This document shows positions 35,429-43,481 of a stretch of 64,000 nucleotides of DNA, piece by piece. Both the position numbers and the translations under genes were made by a program. Below the pieces are notes generated by a model. It ran no database searches and was not told where the DNA came from. It worked only from the letters and a program-made list of their open reading frames with translations. Within the stretch, counting starts at the first letter, position 1; every line of letters begins with the position of its first letter. This DNA comes from Streptomyces sp. NBC_00690 (GTDB lineage Bacteria > Actinomycetota > Actinomycetes > Streptomycetales > Streptomycetaceae): positions 4,774,001 to 4,838,000 of the forward strand of contig NZ_CP109009.1 in NCBI RefSeq assembly GCF_036226685.1, in the 5' to 3' direction.

Positions 35429-36069
35429 TGAGCGACATCGTGAACCAGATCAACGACATCCACCGGAAGGTGGGCACCAAGCAGATCCCCGAGGGCGAGG
35501 CCCGGACGATCCTGCTGAGCCGCACTTACGCCGCCGCGGCTGAGGACGTATGGGACGCGGTGACCGCCCCTGAGCGGATCAGCCGCTGGTTCCTCCCCGT
35601 CAGCGGCGATCTGAAGCTCGGCGGTCACTACCAACTGGAGGGCAACGCGGGCGGTGAGATCCTCCGGTGCGAGCCGCCCCAGGTGCTCAAGGTGAGCTGG
35701 CTGTTCGGCGAGGACCCGGGCTTCAGCGAGGTCGAGGTCCGGCTGACCCCCGACGGCGATGGGCGGACGCTGTTCGAGCTCGAACACATCGCTGTCGTCC
35801 CCCCGGAGATGTGGGACCAGTTCGGCCCGGGTGCGGTGGGAGTGGGATGGGACCTCACCGCGATCGGCCTGGGACTCCATCTCGCAGGCGGCTCGATCGA
35901 GAACCCGGCGGCCTGGCAGCTCTCCGACGAGGCCCGTGAGGTCATGACGCGCAGCAGCGAACAGTGGGGCGAGGCATACCGCGCCTCGGGCGCCTCCGCG
36001 GCAACCGTGACGGCTGCCGTCAGCGCGACAACGGCCTTCTACGCACCGGAAAAGCCCTCGGAGGAGTAG
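35428..36069 (+). CDS. SRPBCC (AHSA1/Aha1) family protein
   Basis: The 213-residue protein starts at ATG 35428, overlapping the ArsR stop, after a strong GGAGGAG site. The START-like fold shows LSRTYAAAAEDVWDAVTAPERISRW, GGHYQLEGNAGGEILRCEPP and LKVSWLFGEDPGFSEVEVRL. A C-terminal extension with an Ala/Thr-rich helix follows. Such proteins bind hydrophobic ligands or act as folding factors and are paired with the ArsR regulator. Confidence 0.93.
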   Translation: MSDIVNQINDIHRKVGTKQIPEGEARTILLSRTYAAAAEDVWDAVTAPERISRWFLPVSGDLKLGGHYQLEGNAGGEILRCEPPQVLKVSWLFGEDPGFSEVEVRLTPDGDGRTLFELEHIAVVPPEMWDQFGPGAVGVGWDLTAIGLGLHLAGGSIENPAAWQLSDEAREVMTRSSEQWGEAYRASGASAATVTAAVSATTAFYAPEKPSEE

Positions 36070-36204
36070 CCGGGCGACCAGCTGTTGGCGTACGGACTTT
36101 TCTCCCCAGTCGCGTACGAAGAATGTCCCCAGCTCTGACCGCGGACAGCAGCACGGCAGCGGATCTCGGTTGAGATCGATGCCCCGACCAAGGACACTCG
36201 CGCG

Positions 36205-36579
36205 ATGAGCCAGAGCACATCGTCTGAACCGATCGAGCGAGGGTGGGACGAGCCCTGGTATCGGGTCCGCATGGAGGACTTCCAGGCGTCGTTCCTGCCC
36301 GGCGACGGCGAGGGCTTGGGCGAGGTCTGCAACGTCGATGTCTTCGTGAGCCTGAAGGATGGATCTCGTTGGACCGCGACGGTGTTCACCGTCGCGGAAG
36401 TCAAGCGCCTGATGAATCTCTGGGCAGGAACCGACGAGGCCCTCGGCGGCCGGTACTTCTGGGTCTCGGACGGCCTGATCGTCAGGGATCCCGGCATCGA
36501 CAACATGACCGACGTAATCGCCGGACTGATCGAGAACGGCGAGTTCTCCGAGGTCTTCCAGCGGGCGATCAACAACTGA
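36205..36579 (+). CDS. Small hypothetical protein, candidate immunity protein
   Basis: A 124-residue acidic cytosolic protein with a tryptophan-rich N-terminal part (ERGWDEPWYRVRMEDFQ), a beta core (NVDVFVSLKDGSRWTATVFTV) and a C-terminal helix DNMTDVIAGLIENGEFSEVFQ. It precedes the toxin-fragment array and matches the size and acidity of polymorphic-toxin immunity proteins, but the family is not recognised. It may instead belong to the ordinary host chromosome edge. Confidence 0.65.
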   Translation: MSQSTSSEPIERGWDEPWYRVRMEDFQASFLPGDGEGLGEVCNVDVFVSLKDGSRWTATVFTVAEVKRLMNLWAGTDEALGGRYFWVSDGLIVRDPGIDNMTDVIAGLIENGEFSEVFQRAINN

Positions 36580-36613
36580 TCAAGTGCTCGGACTCCGGAA
36601 ACAACGTGGGTCG

Positions 36614-36850
36614 TCAGGCCACGTCGTTGTCCCGCTCGATCGCCTTGAGTCGGTTCTTGAGCCGGTAGCTGGGGTAGCCGACCTCATCGACCGCGAGAAC
36701 GCCGGGCCGCAGGTAGGTGCCGAGCTTGTTCGTCAGACGCCCTGCGGCCTCGACGGCTTTGAGATTGCGGACCATGTCGTCGAGGCTCGTGAAGTAGATC
36801 GAGTAGCCAGCTCGCTGAACGAAGCGCACCGTAGCGCGCCGACCTTCCAA
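36614..36850 (-). pseudogene. IS21-family IstB (transposase helper ATPase) remnant with internal deletion
   Basis: The 78-codon minus frame contains the IstB pieces YSIYFTSLDDMVRNLKAVEAA, then RLTNKLGTYLRPGVLAVDEVGY (Walker B region), fused directly to PSYRLKNRLKAIERDNDV, which looks like the extreme C-terminus of IstB. The ~80-residue piece between them is missing, as is the N-terminal half with Walker A. It is a transposon scar beside the broken toxin genes; no IstA or terminal repeats were seen. Confidence 0.8.
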
Positions 36851-36870
36851 GCGGAGGCAGCCCGGGCGCA

Positions 36871-37405
36871 GTCGTTCGGTGCGCGAAAGTCAACGACTTC
36901 AAGCAGGGATATGAGTACACCGTTGACGGGGACGAGAAGAACCACTCCTTTCCCATCGATCTGGCCGACCAAGAGGGAATCGCGGGCAGTCATCCCATCG
37001 ACAAGCATGTGGGAAAGACGGATGAGCAATTGGCTCAGCGTCTCAGAGATCAACAGATGGTCCGAGCGAGCGGATGGAACTGTTACCCCGAGGGTGATCT
37101 CCACGTCTGCGGATTGCGCATCGGCACAACGACTCACTCAGACGGTTCTCGGCGACGTGGACAATGCTTTTCTCATTGAAAGATGGATCGCCCGCCAGGA
37201 AGCCAACTACAACCCCAATTCGAAGCCTAGTTGCGAACTGCGCTTCCCCAATGAAGTGACGGGGCGATCAACAAGCCGTGCGGACTACGATGCGCATGGC
37301 CTCCAGGCTCCCGCCCGCGATGTGTACGGCGTGAAGGTGGCACTCAAGTACGTTCAAGGCATGGACCCGCCCTTCGTCGTCCTCAACTCGATGCCGGAGG
37401 CTTAG
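36871..37405 (+). pseudogene. RNase A-like CDI/polymorphic toxin C-terminal domain, frameshifted fragment
   Basis: Two plus-strand frames complete one domain. Frame A (to ~37080) reads VNDFKQGYEYTVDGDEKNHSF, then GSHPIDKHVGKTDEQLAQRLRD. Frame B (from ~37080) continues with STSADCASAQRLTQTVL, DNAFLIERWIARQEANYNPN, and ends VYGVKVALKYVQGMDPPFVVL. The HxxxKHVGKTDxQL opening and the closing strand match bacterial CdiA-CT RNase A-like toxins. A frameshift near 37080 and loss of the delivery part next to an IstB scar inactivate it. The immunity-type gene follows 2 bp later. Confidence 0.78.
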
Positions 37406-37406
37406 C

Positions 37407-38075
37407 GTGAGTCCTGTGACCGCATACACCGGAGCCGTCTTCAACAACGGATCGATCCGCCGGCTTCTCGACCTGGCCATCGATTGCCGCCGTGCGGGCG
37501 GACCTTCGCTGGAAGACGAGCTAGCGCGCTTCTGTCGCACCATCAGAAACTCGCCAGAAGCCGAATGGGCCATACCGCTGGCAACAGTGTCGGCCCTCCT
37601 CGATCTCCTGTCTGAGATGCTTTGGTCGGCGAATCCACCGAACGTTCCGGCCGGCTTTGAGCAGAAATTGAACGATGCGTCGGACGAACTCGCGGGCCCG
37701 AATTTCCTCACGCTTCTGGCTGGTTTGATCCGAATGCAGGATCAGGAGGCAATGCCGGATTTCAAGAGTCTGCCGATGGCGGCCTGGGAAGCGCGATTGA
37801 TGTTCCCCCGGATGCGGCAGTTCTCGTACTGGGTCGACTCCGGAGAGTACGACGACTTCGAGGAGGGTCTGCGGGCCGGGGCGGCCAGCGAGCATCCGCA
37901 CGGCTGTCACCAGGAGATGTCAGGGTTGGCAGCCGAACTACAGAAGGCCCTACTCCTCTTTCCGACACCGGATTCCTTGCGCGCGGGACTCGGTGTCGCC
38001 ATCCCATGGGCATCCGTACCTATTCTGCAAGCCATCCTGCGGGCTATCCACATCCATTTCACAGAGCAGCACTGA
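37407..38075 (+). CDS. Putative immunity protein for the first toxin fragment
   Basis: The 222-residue soluble protein begins at GTG 37407, directly after the toxin-fragment stop, which is the normal place for a cognate immunity gene. It is largely helical (GSIRRLLDLAIDCRRAGGP, ATVSALLDLLSEMLWSANP) without signal peptide or membrane helix. No family name can be given. Its survival intact beside a broken toxin fits protection against related neighbours. Confidence 0.72.
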   Translation: MSPVTAYTGAVFNNGSIRRLLDLAIDCRRAGGPSLEDELARFCRTIRNSPEAEWAIPLATVSALLDLLSEMLWSANPPNVPAGFEQKLNDASDELAGPNFLTLLAGLIRMQDQEAMPDFKSLPMAAWEARLMFPRMRQFSYWVDSGEYDDFEEGLRAGAASEHPHGCHQEMSGLAAELQKALLLFPTPDSLRAGLGVAIPWASVPILQAILRAIHIHFTEQH

Positions 38076-38085
38076 GGTTGCATCC

Positions 38086-38391
38086 GTGTCGACTCCGAAC
38101 CGATCCGCCTCCTATCCCGACCGGGAGACCGCCCAGTGGGCGACTCAGCAGGTCGTGACCGCGAACGAGCAGTGCATTCATCGGTGGCTGGCCCAGTCGA
38201 CTCGGCCGCGACTCACCATCGAGGCCGCCTGGCCCTCGCGGCCGGAACCCATCGGACGCGTACTGCTCCAGGCGATGATGCTCGCAGGGCGGGACGCCGT
38301 CGATGTCCGGGCCGCCCGTGTGATCCTCAGACGGACCATCGAGAACCCACATGACTTCACCGTGCACGCCACGTTCCCGATCCATCTCTAG
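38086..38391 (+). CDS. RNase A-like toxin C-terminal fragment (lacks N-terminal catalytic half)
   Basis: The 101-residue frame begins at GTG 38086 and contains only the second half of an RNase A-like domain: SYPDRETAQWATQQVVTANE, then WLAQSTRPRLTIEAAWPS, EPIGRVLLQAMM and the closing strand ARVILRRT...FTVHATFP. The GH..KHVGKTD opening with its catalytic histidine is missing, so it should be inactive. It is followed by a CdiI-type immunity gene after 11 bp. A similar start context (GAGG..GCATCCGTGTC) precedes both. Confidence 0.75.
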   Translation: MSTPNRSASYPDRETAQWATQQVVTANEQCIHRWLAQSTRPRLTIEAAWPSRPEPIGRVLLQAMMLAGRDAVDVRAARVILRRTIENPHDFTVHATFPIHL

Positions 38392-38402
38392 AGGCGGCAT
38401 CC

Positions 38403-39044
38403 GTGTCCCTGAATCCCCTCGAACACGACCGCAAGTACGGAGAGTTGCATCATGTGGTTCGGTCCTTTCTGGGCCGAACGGCGGACGATGACGAGCCACT
38501 CACGGGGTACCTCCGCCACACCTGGCGCACCCGACCCTGGGCCATCGCCACGGCGGAGCACCAACTGCGGGAGTACGCCGTCAACCCGCCAGGGAGGCTG
38601 CGGCGACGCCTCGGTGAGTTCTACCCCGTACCGGATGTCGGTCTGCCCGATTCTGAGGTCCAGGCGTGGTTGGTACGCCTGGCTGATCGACTCAGAGACA
38701 GTGTTGAGACCGGCCATGCCCCGTCGCCCGCCACCCCGCAGACCCACTGGGAGTGGCACGCCCGCTTCCCGGAGTTGGCCCAGTTTCTCGGCGGCTGGTT
38801 CTCCCAGGACATGCCCGAGGAGTTCGAGGATCACGACGACGCACTCCGGGACTACTTGGACAACACCGACCCGGGGCTGATCGCCCAGCTGACGGGCGAG
38901 TTGTATGACTTGCTGACTCTCCCGCTGGACGAGCCCGACTATGCGCTCGCCTTGGCCGAACTGGGGATGGAGGTCGACCCGCCCGAGCAGTATGCACCCG
39001 GGGGTTGGCTCGTCGAACTAGCCGCACGGCTCCACCGAAGGTGA
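38403..39044 (+). CDS. CdiI-type immunity protein with two tandem domains
   Basis: The 213-residue protein starts at GTG 38403. The C-terminal half matches the CdiI_2 contact-dependent inhibition immunity family (FPELAQFLGGWFSQDMPEEF, DYLDNTDPGLIAQL, GELYDLLTLPLDEPDYALAL, GGWLVELAARLHRR). The N-terminal half (HHVVRSFLGRTADDDEPLTG, TRPWAIATAEHQLREYAVNP, AWLVRLADRLRDS) follows the same order of elements and appears to be a diverged copy. It is the cognate immunity gene of the preceding toxin fragment. Confidence 0.82.
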   Translation: MSLNPLEHDRKYGELHHVVRSFLGRTADDDEPLTGYLRHTWRTRPWAIATAEHQLREYAVNPPGRLRRRLGEFYPVPDVGLPDSEVQAWLVRLADRLRDSVETGHAPSPATPQTHWEWHARFPELAQFLGGWFSQDMPEEFEDHDDALRDYLDNTDPGLIAQLTGELYDLLTLPLDEPDYALALAELGMEVDPPEQYAPGGWLVELAARLHRR

Positions 39045-39090
39045 CAGGTCCCCCCTTTTTTACGTGTCCTTTGGGGCGGATACGGCTGGG

Positions 39091-40482
39091 CTAGCGGTCG
39101 ATGAAGGCTTGCTCCGCGGGGCTCAACGGAGGGTCGGCCAGGTGCGGAAGTTTTCGCCCGACCGCCATGGTGAGCAGCATGTCGGGGGCGAACAGCCGGG
39201 TCGGTGGCCGTTCCATGCTCATGACGTCCAGGAGGGCACGGAGGGCGCGCGGGTTTCTGGATCCTGTGTCGACGGCCCGGTCGATGAACTTGGCGAGGGC
39301 GCGTTCGAAGGCGGTGGGCGGGGTGTCGGAGGCGCCGGGGTAGAAGATGTCCTGACCGACGGCGAGGCTCCACGCTGTGTGCACCGGGCCGGCCGCGGCA
39401 CGTTGGATGCGACGCGCGGTTCCGGGGGTGGTGATCGGGTGTCGGTGGATCGTGGCGCGGAGGGCGACGGCGGTCTGTGTGGCGACGGTGAGGCCGTGCC
39501 CGTAGACCGGGTTGTAGCCGGCGACGCTGTCGCCGATGGCGGCGAACCCTTCGGGCCAGTGCCGGGCCTTTTCGTAGTAGCGGCGACGATTGGCGGTGCT
39601 GCGTGAGGTGGTGACCTCCCCGAGGGGTTCGGCTTTGGCGATCAGGTCGCCGATGATCGGGTGGTCGAGGCCGCGGGCGAAAGCGACGAAGTCCTCGTCG
39701 CTGGTGGTGGGTTCCCCACCGCGGGTGCCGGCGAGGGTGACGAGCCAGCGGCCCTTCTCGATGGGGAGGATGATTCCTCCGCGGCCGGGTGCTTGGGCGG
39801 GGCTGGCCTGGACGTTGACGAGGGGGAAATCGGCTGCGCCGTCGGGGGTGCGGTAGATCCGGGTGGCGTAGGTGACACCGGCGTCGACGACCCGTTCGGC
39901 CACCGGAAGCAGTCCCAGGGTTTGGAGCCAGACGGGAGCGTGGGACCCACGGCCGGTCGCGTCGACGACGAGATCGGCCTTGAGGACCGCTTCGGTGGCG
40001 TGGTGGCGTATTCGGACTCCGTCGACGCGATCGGCGGTCCCGGTGAGTTCGTCGACGGCGGTGTCTTTCCTGAGGGCGATCCTGGGGTGGGGGAGCACCC
40101 TCTCCCGGATCGCGGAATCCAGGAGGTCCCGGCTGCATACGAGGTTGTGGTGGTGTGAGCCGTTGAAGCGTCGGAACCACTGCCCGGACGGGGCCTTGGA
40201 CACGAGGCCGGTCATGATGGGCACCAGGCGAGCACCCTGGCCGGTCAGGTCGTCGACTATGCCGGGGAGTAGTTCCTCAAGGGCCTTGACCCCGCCGGAC
40301 CACAACATGTGTGCGTGGCGGGCTTGAGGGATGCCACGGCGGGGGTGTGGGCCGTTCGGGAGGGTGTCGCGTTCGATGAGGGTGACGTCGGCGACGTCGG
40401 CCAGTACATGTGCGGCGAGTAGACCGCTCACCCCCGCACCGATGACGATGGCGTTGGAGCTGGGGGCGGAGGAGTCACTCAA
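39091..40482 (-). CDS. FAD-dependent oxidoreductase (epoxidase/hydroxylase type)
   Basis: The protein of about 463 residues starts with the Rossmann motif AIVIGAGVSGLLAAHVLADV, followed by PHPRRGIPQARHAHMLWSGG and the DLVVDATGRGSHAP and FAAIGDSVAGYNPVYGHGLT FAD-binding motifs. This set resembles the LasC/MonCI-type flavin epoxidases and related aromatic or isoprenoid hydroxylases. The TTG at 40482 places the FAD motif near the N-terminus; ATG 40593 would add a Pro-rich leader. It lies alone between the toxin array and a gene-poor stretch, so it may be accessory. The substrate is unknown. Confidence 0.82.
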   Translation of the reverse strand: MSDSSAPSSNAIVIGAGVSGLLAAHVLADVADVTLIERDTLPNGPHPRRGIPQARHAHMLWSGGVKALEELLPGIVDDLTGQGARLVPIMTGLVSKAPSGQWFRRFNGSHHHNLVCSRDLLDSAIRERVLPHPRIALRKDTAVDELTGTADRVDGVRIRHHATEAVLKADLVVDATGRGSHAPVWLQTLGLLPVAERVVDAGVTYATRIYRTPDGAADFPLVNVQASPAQAPGRGGIILPIEKGRWLVTLAGTRGGEPTTSDEDFVAFARGLDHPIIGDLIAKAEPLGEVTTSRSTANRRRYYEKARHWPEGFAAIGDSVAGYNPVYGHGLTVATQTAVALRATIHRHPITTPGTARRIQRAAAGPVHTAWSLAVGQDIFYPGASDTPPTAFERALAKFIDRAVDTGSRNPRALRALLDVMSMERPPTRLFAPDMLLTMAVGRKLPHLADPPLSPAEQAFIDR

Positions 40483-41379
40483 GGGAGATCGCTCTTTCTG
40501 TTGAGGCCACCTCTGTGAGAGGGGCAACGACGGTGGCCCGTTCCCGGAGGGCGCAGGAGAAGGGGTCGGGGGCGGCGAGGCCGCCGCTTCCATGAGCGGT
40601 GGTTCGATGCCGGGGCCGATCGACCTGGGATCCCCTGTTTCGCCGCCAGAGAGGAAGAAGACCCGTTCGCGGCCAGGCGCATGGGCTTCAACTTCCCCTT
40701 GGCTTCCCATGAGATGTGCTTCGGCTGACGTCTGGAGCTCTCGGGGCGAGGGCCCGCTGCGCATTCTCCATCAAACGATCATGAGTCGCGAAACCCACTC
40801 GGTTCACTGGGAGTTGCCGGGCGCTGATGGTGTCGTCGACTCGGCTGGGGTGACATCCGTAGCGAAGAACCACGATGCCCGATCAACACGGTCATGGAGG
40901 CGCGCGACGGCATTCGATGCCCTGGCCCACCATGAGCTGAGAACTCTCGTCGAGCTTGCGTCAGCGGTTCATTGGCTCGCCGATGGCCTCGTCGACTAGG
41001 CACGGAGCCCAGGTCGTCGTTCACGAACAGATGGATGGCTGGACCACTCCCCAGACCGCACTGCGTACGGCTCCTTGAACTCGCCGGCCCTCTCCGTCTC
41101 ATCCGGCACGGACTGGAGCGGGGAGACTCCCAAAGGACCGTGCAGGATGGGGGCCGCCTACAGCCCCGGAGGACCAGGCCAGCGACTTCCGCACCGCTTC
41201 GGACAGGGCTGCTGCTCGTGCGTCGTCGGACCCTCCGATGATCCCGTGCTCGAGGTCGGGGTCAGGTTGAATCTGTGCTGCCCGATCTCGGTGCCGGGCT
41301 GTCGCAGCAGCGCGCCGACGAGGCGACAACCGCTGACCAAGATCACACCCGACTGACACCCAACAGCCCCCAGAAACGC
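40483..41379. other. Gene-poor interval between oxidoreductase and tRNA-Pro
   Basis: No convincing gene is present in about 900 bp. A plus frame (40592-40999) ends FDALAHHELRTLVELASAVHW, which looks protein-like but matches no family I know, and the rest of the frame is not credible. The stretch may be a degraded accessory-island edge at the 3' side of the tRNA. Confidence 0.4.
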
Positions 41380-41419
41380 GATCAGGGCCGGTTTCCTGTG
41401 AAGAAAACCGGCCCTGATC
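41380..41419 (-). terminator. Hairpin after tRNA-Pro
   Basis: GATCAGGGCCGGTTT (41380-41394) pairs perfectly with 41405-41419 around a 10-nt loop. Read on the minus strand it lies 14 nt past the tRNA and ends the tRNA transcript. Confidence 0.75.
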
Positions 41420-41432
41420 TGCTGTTTAGCTG

Positions 41433-41506
41433 TCGGGGTGGCGGGATTTGAACCCACGACCTCTTCGTCCCGAACGAAGCGCGCTGCCAAGCTGCGCTAC
41501 ACCCCG
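41433..41506 (-). tRNA. tRNA-Pro (anticodon CGG)
   Basis: On the minus strand a 74-nt cloverleaf is readable: acceptor CGGGGTG with CACCCCG, D arm TAGCGCAGCTTGGCAGCGCG, anticodon stem CTTCG/CGAAG around the loop TTCGGGA (anticodon CGG), and T arm GTGGGTTCAAATCCCGC. The 3' CCA is not encoded. Its 3' end borders the gene-poor and accessory stretch at lower coordinates. Confidence 0.95.
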
Positions 41507-41631
41507 ATGTCATCACTCGCGTGGCGACATCGATTACTTTAGCCCACCCACGCCCCCAGGCGAAATCCGGTTTGCGCGGCCCCGGGGTCGTCCGCAGGGT
41601 GTCCCGGCTGGGTTTTTGGGTGGGGCCGGGG

Positions 41632-42558
41632 TCAGGTCTTTTCGACCAGGGTGAGCAGGGTTACCTCCGGTGGGCAGGCGAAACGTACCGGTGTGTAGCG
41701 GCTCGTTCCGCAGCCGGCGGAGACATGGAGGTAGGAGGTGTTCCCCGCTGCCTCGTGGGTCGACAGGCCCTTGACCCGGTCCGTGTCCAGGTCGCAGTTG
41801 GTCACCAGCGCCCCGTAGAAGGGGATGCACAGCTGGCCGCCGTGCGTATGGCCGGCGAGGATCAGGGGGTAGCCGTCGGCGGTGAAGGCGTCCAGTGCGC
41901 GTAGGTAGGGGGCGTGCACGATCGCCAGGGAGAGATCGGCGTCCTTCTCGGGGCCACCCGCGACCTTCTCGTACCGGTCGCGCTTGATGTGGGGATCGTC
42001 GAGGCCGGTGAACGCCAGCTCGTACCCCTCCAGCTTGAGCCTGCCCCGCGTGTTGCTCAGGCCCACCCAGCCTGCGGCGTCGAACGCGTCCCGCAGTTCT
42101 TCCCAGGGGTTGTGGACCACGCCGACGGCCGGCGCGTTGCCGTTCAGCCCGTGCTTGCCCTGGGCCTTCTCGAACAGGTACCGGGCGGGATTGCGGAGCG
42201 TGGGCCCGTAGTAGTCGTTGGAGCCGAAGACGTACACGCCCGGGAACTCCATGAGCGGGCCGAGTGCGTCTAGGGTTTCCGGGACTCCCTCCGGGTCGGA
42301 GAGGTTGTCGCCGGTGTTCACCACGAAGTCCGGCCGCAGGCCCGCGAGGGACTGGAGCCAGGCACGCTTCTTGCGCTGGCCGCTGACCATGTGGATGTCC
42401 GATACCTGGAGCACCCGAAGAGGGCGCATTCCCTTGGGCAGGACCGGGACCGTGAGCCGTCGGAGGCGGAAGGAACGGGCCTCGATGCCGGCCGCGTAGG
42501 CGATGCCGGCCGCTCCGACTGCCGTGATTGCCAGGGGAACTCCAAAGCGTGCGCGCAT
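41632..42558 (-). CDS. Membrane-anchored metallophosphoesterase
   Basis: The 308-residue protein starts at ATG 42558 with an N-terminal hydrophobic anchor ([20 protein letters not shown]). Metallophosphoesterase motifs follow: [30 protein letters not shown] (GNHD replaced by GSND), [13 protein letters not shown] and [15 protein letters not shown]. It resembles the actinobacterial YaeI-like phosphodiesterases found beside ponA2. It is divergent from the yqeY gene. Confidence 0.93.
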   Translation of the reverse strand: MRARFGVPLAITAVGAAGIAYAAGIEARSFRLRRLTVPVLPKGMRPLRVLQVSDIHMVSGQRKKRAWLQSLAGLRPDFVVNTGDNLSDPEGVPETLDALGPLMEFPGVYVFGSNDYYGPTLRNPARYLFEKAQGKHGLNGNAPAVGVVHNPWEELRDAFDAAGWVGLSNTRGRLKLEGYELAFTGLDDPHIKRDRYEKVAGGPEKDADLSLAIVHAPYLRALDAFTADGYPLILAGHTHGGQLCIPFYGALVTNCDLDTDRVKGLSTHEAAGNTSYLHVSAGCGTSRYTPVRFACPPEVTLLTLVEKT

Positions 42559-42739
42559 ATGTCCATCGTCGCAGACAAGGGGGTACGAAGTGACGGGGTG
42601 GGTCGAGTTAATGATCACTCGGCCCTTGCGGGTGCCGCTCGGGCGGGAGTCCCGGACCGTTGTCGTAGGCGAGCGCGGACGCCGGACCTCCGCGAAATGA
42701 CCGGGCACGTCCGCATCCTCACCTGCCACACTGAGCCGT

Positions 42740-43204
42740 ATGACCACGCTCAAGTCCAAGCTCCACGATGACCTGATCGCAGCGATCAGGGCCCGCGACG
42801 AACTGCGCACTTCCACCTTGAGGCTGACCCTCTCTGCCATCACCACCGAAGAGGTGTCGGGCAAGAGTGCCCGCGAGCTCTCCGACGACGAGGTGCAGAA
42901 GGTGATTGCCCGCGAGGCGAAGAAGCGCAGGGAGGCCGCGGAAGCCTTTGCCAACGGTGGACGGGCGGAGCAGGCCGAGCGCGAGCGGGCCGAGGGTGAG
43001 CTGTTGGGCGAGTACCTGCCGCAGCAGCTCACGGATGACGAGCTCCAGCAGATCGTGGCCCGGGCCGTGGACGAGGCCAAGGCGGACGGTGCCGAGGGGC
43101 CCAGGGCCATGGGTGCCGTGATGAAGAAGGTGAATCCGCAGGTCGCCGGGCGGGCCGAGGGCGGTCGGGTGGCCGCCACCGTCAAGCGGCTCCTCGCGGG
43201 CTGA
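42740..43204 (+). CDS. GatB/YqeY domain-containing protein
   Basis: The 154-residue helical protein is a full-length YqeY family member: LKSKLHDDLIAAIRARDELR, the LRLTLSAITTEEVSG segment, VIAREAKKRREAAEAFANGGR and the C-terminal MGAVMKKVNPQVAGRAEGGRVA. YqeY is related to the C-terminal domain of GatB amidotransferase and may bind tRNA. Divergent from the metallophosphoesterase gene. Confidence 0.95.
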   Translation: MTTLKSKLHDDLIAAIRARDELRTSTLRLTLSAITTEEVSGKSARELSDDEVQKVIAREAKKRREAAEAFANGGRAEQAERERAEGELLGEYLPQQLTDDELQQIVARAVDEAKADGAEGPRAMGAVMKKVNPQVAGRAEGGRVAATVKRLLAG

Positions 43205-43435
43205 CCGCGGGGTCGTCGAAACAGTGGCCCGAGCGGTGGGTGGGCAGGTCTCGGCACCTGATCATTTTCGTTCGGGACGGGTGGTTGGTTGCCCCGCGGG
43301 GCAACCACCGCCCCTGCATCGACCGGTCAGCGGGAGAGCCCTCGCAACCTCGTGATGCGCAGCAAAGTTCCGGATGTGGACCGGTGACCGGCCCCCGACC
43401 CGTCGAAGGGCCGACACCAGACACATCGGACGTAC

Positions 43436-43480
43436 TGAAGGGCCGAGGCATCACCATGCCTCGGCCCTTCAACACTTTTT
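43436..43480. terminator. Hairpin and T-tract between yqeY and PBP genes
   Basis: A perfect 16-bp stem (TGAAGGGCCGAGGCAT / complement, 43436-43451 and 43456-43471) with a 4-nt loop is followed by CTTTTT on the plus strand. The convergent PBP gene ends 11 bp after it, so it can serve both directions. Confidence 0.85.
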
Positions 43481-43481
43481 G

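Noticed and set aside
40592..40999. 135-residue plus frame ending FDALAHHELRTLVELASAVHW
   Set aside because: The tail looks protein-like, but the rest is Pro/Arg-rich, has no ribosome-binding site and overlaps the oxidoreductase leader; too weak to call a gene.
41433..41506. Search for a duplicated tRNA 3' end as an attachment site
   Set aside because: No second copy of the tRNA end was recognised by eye between 34 and 41 kb, and no integrase gene is present.
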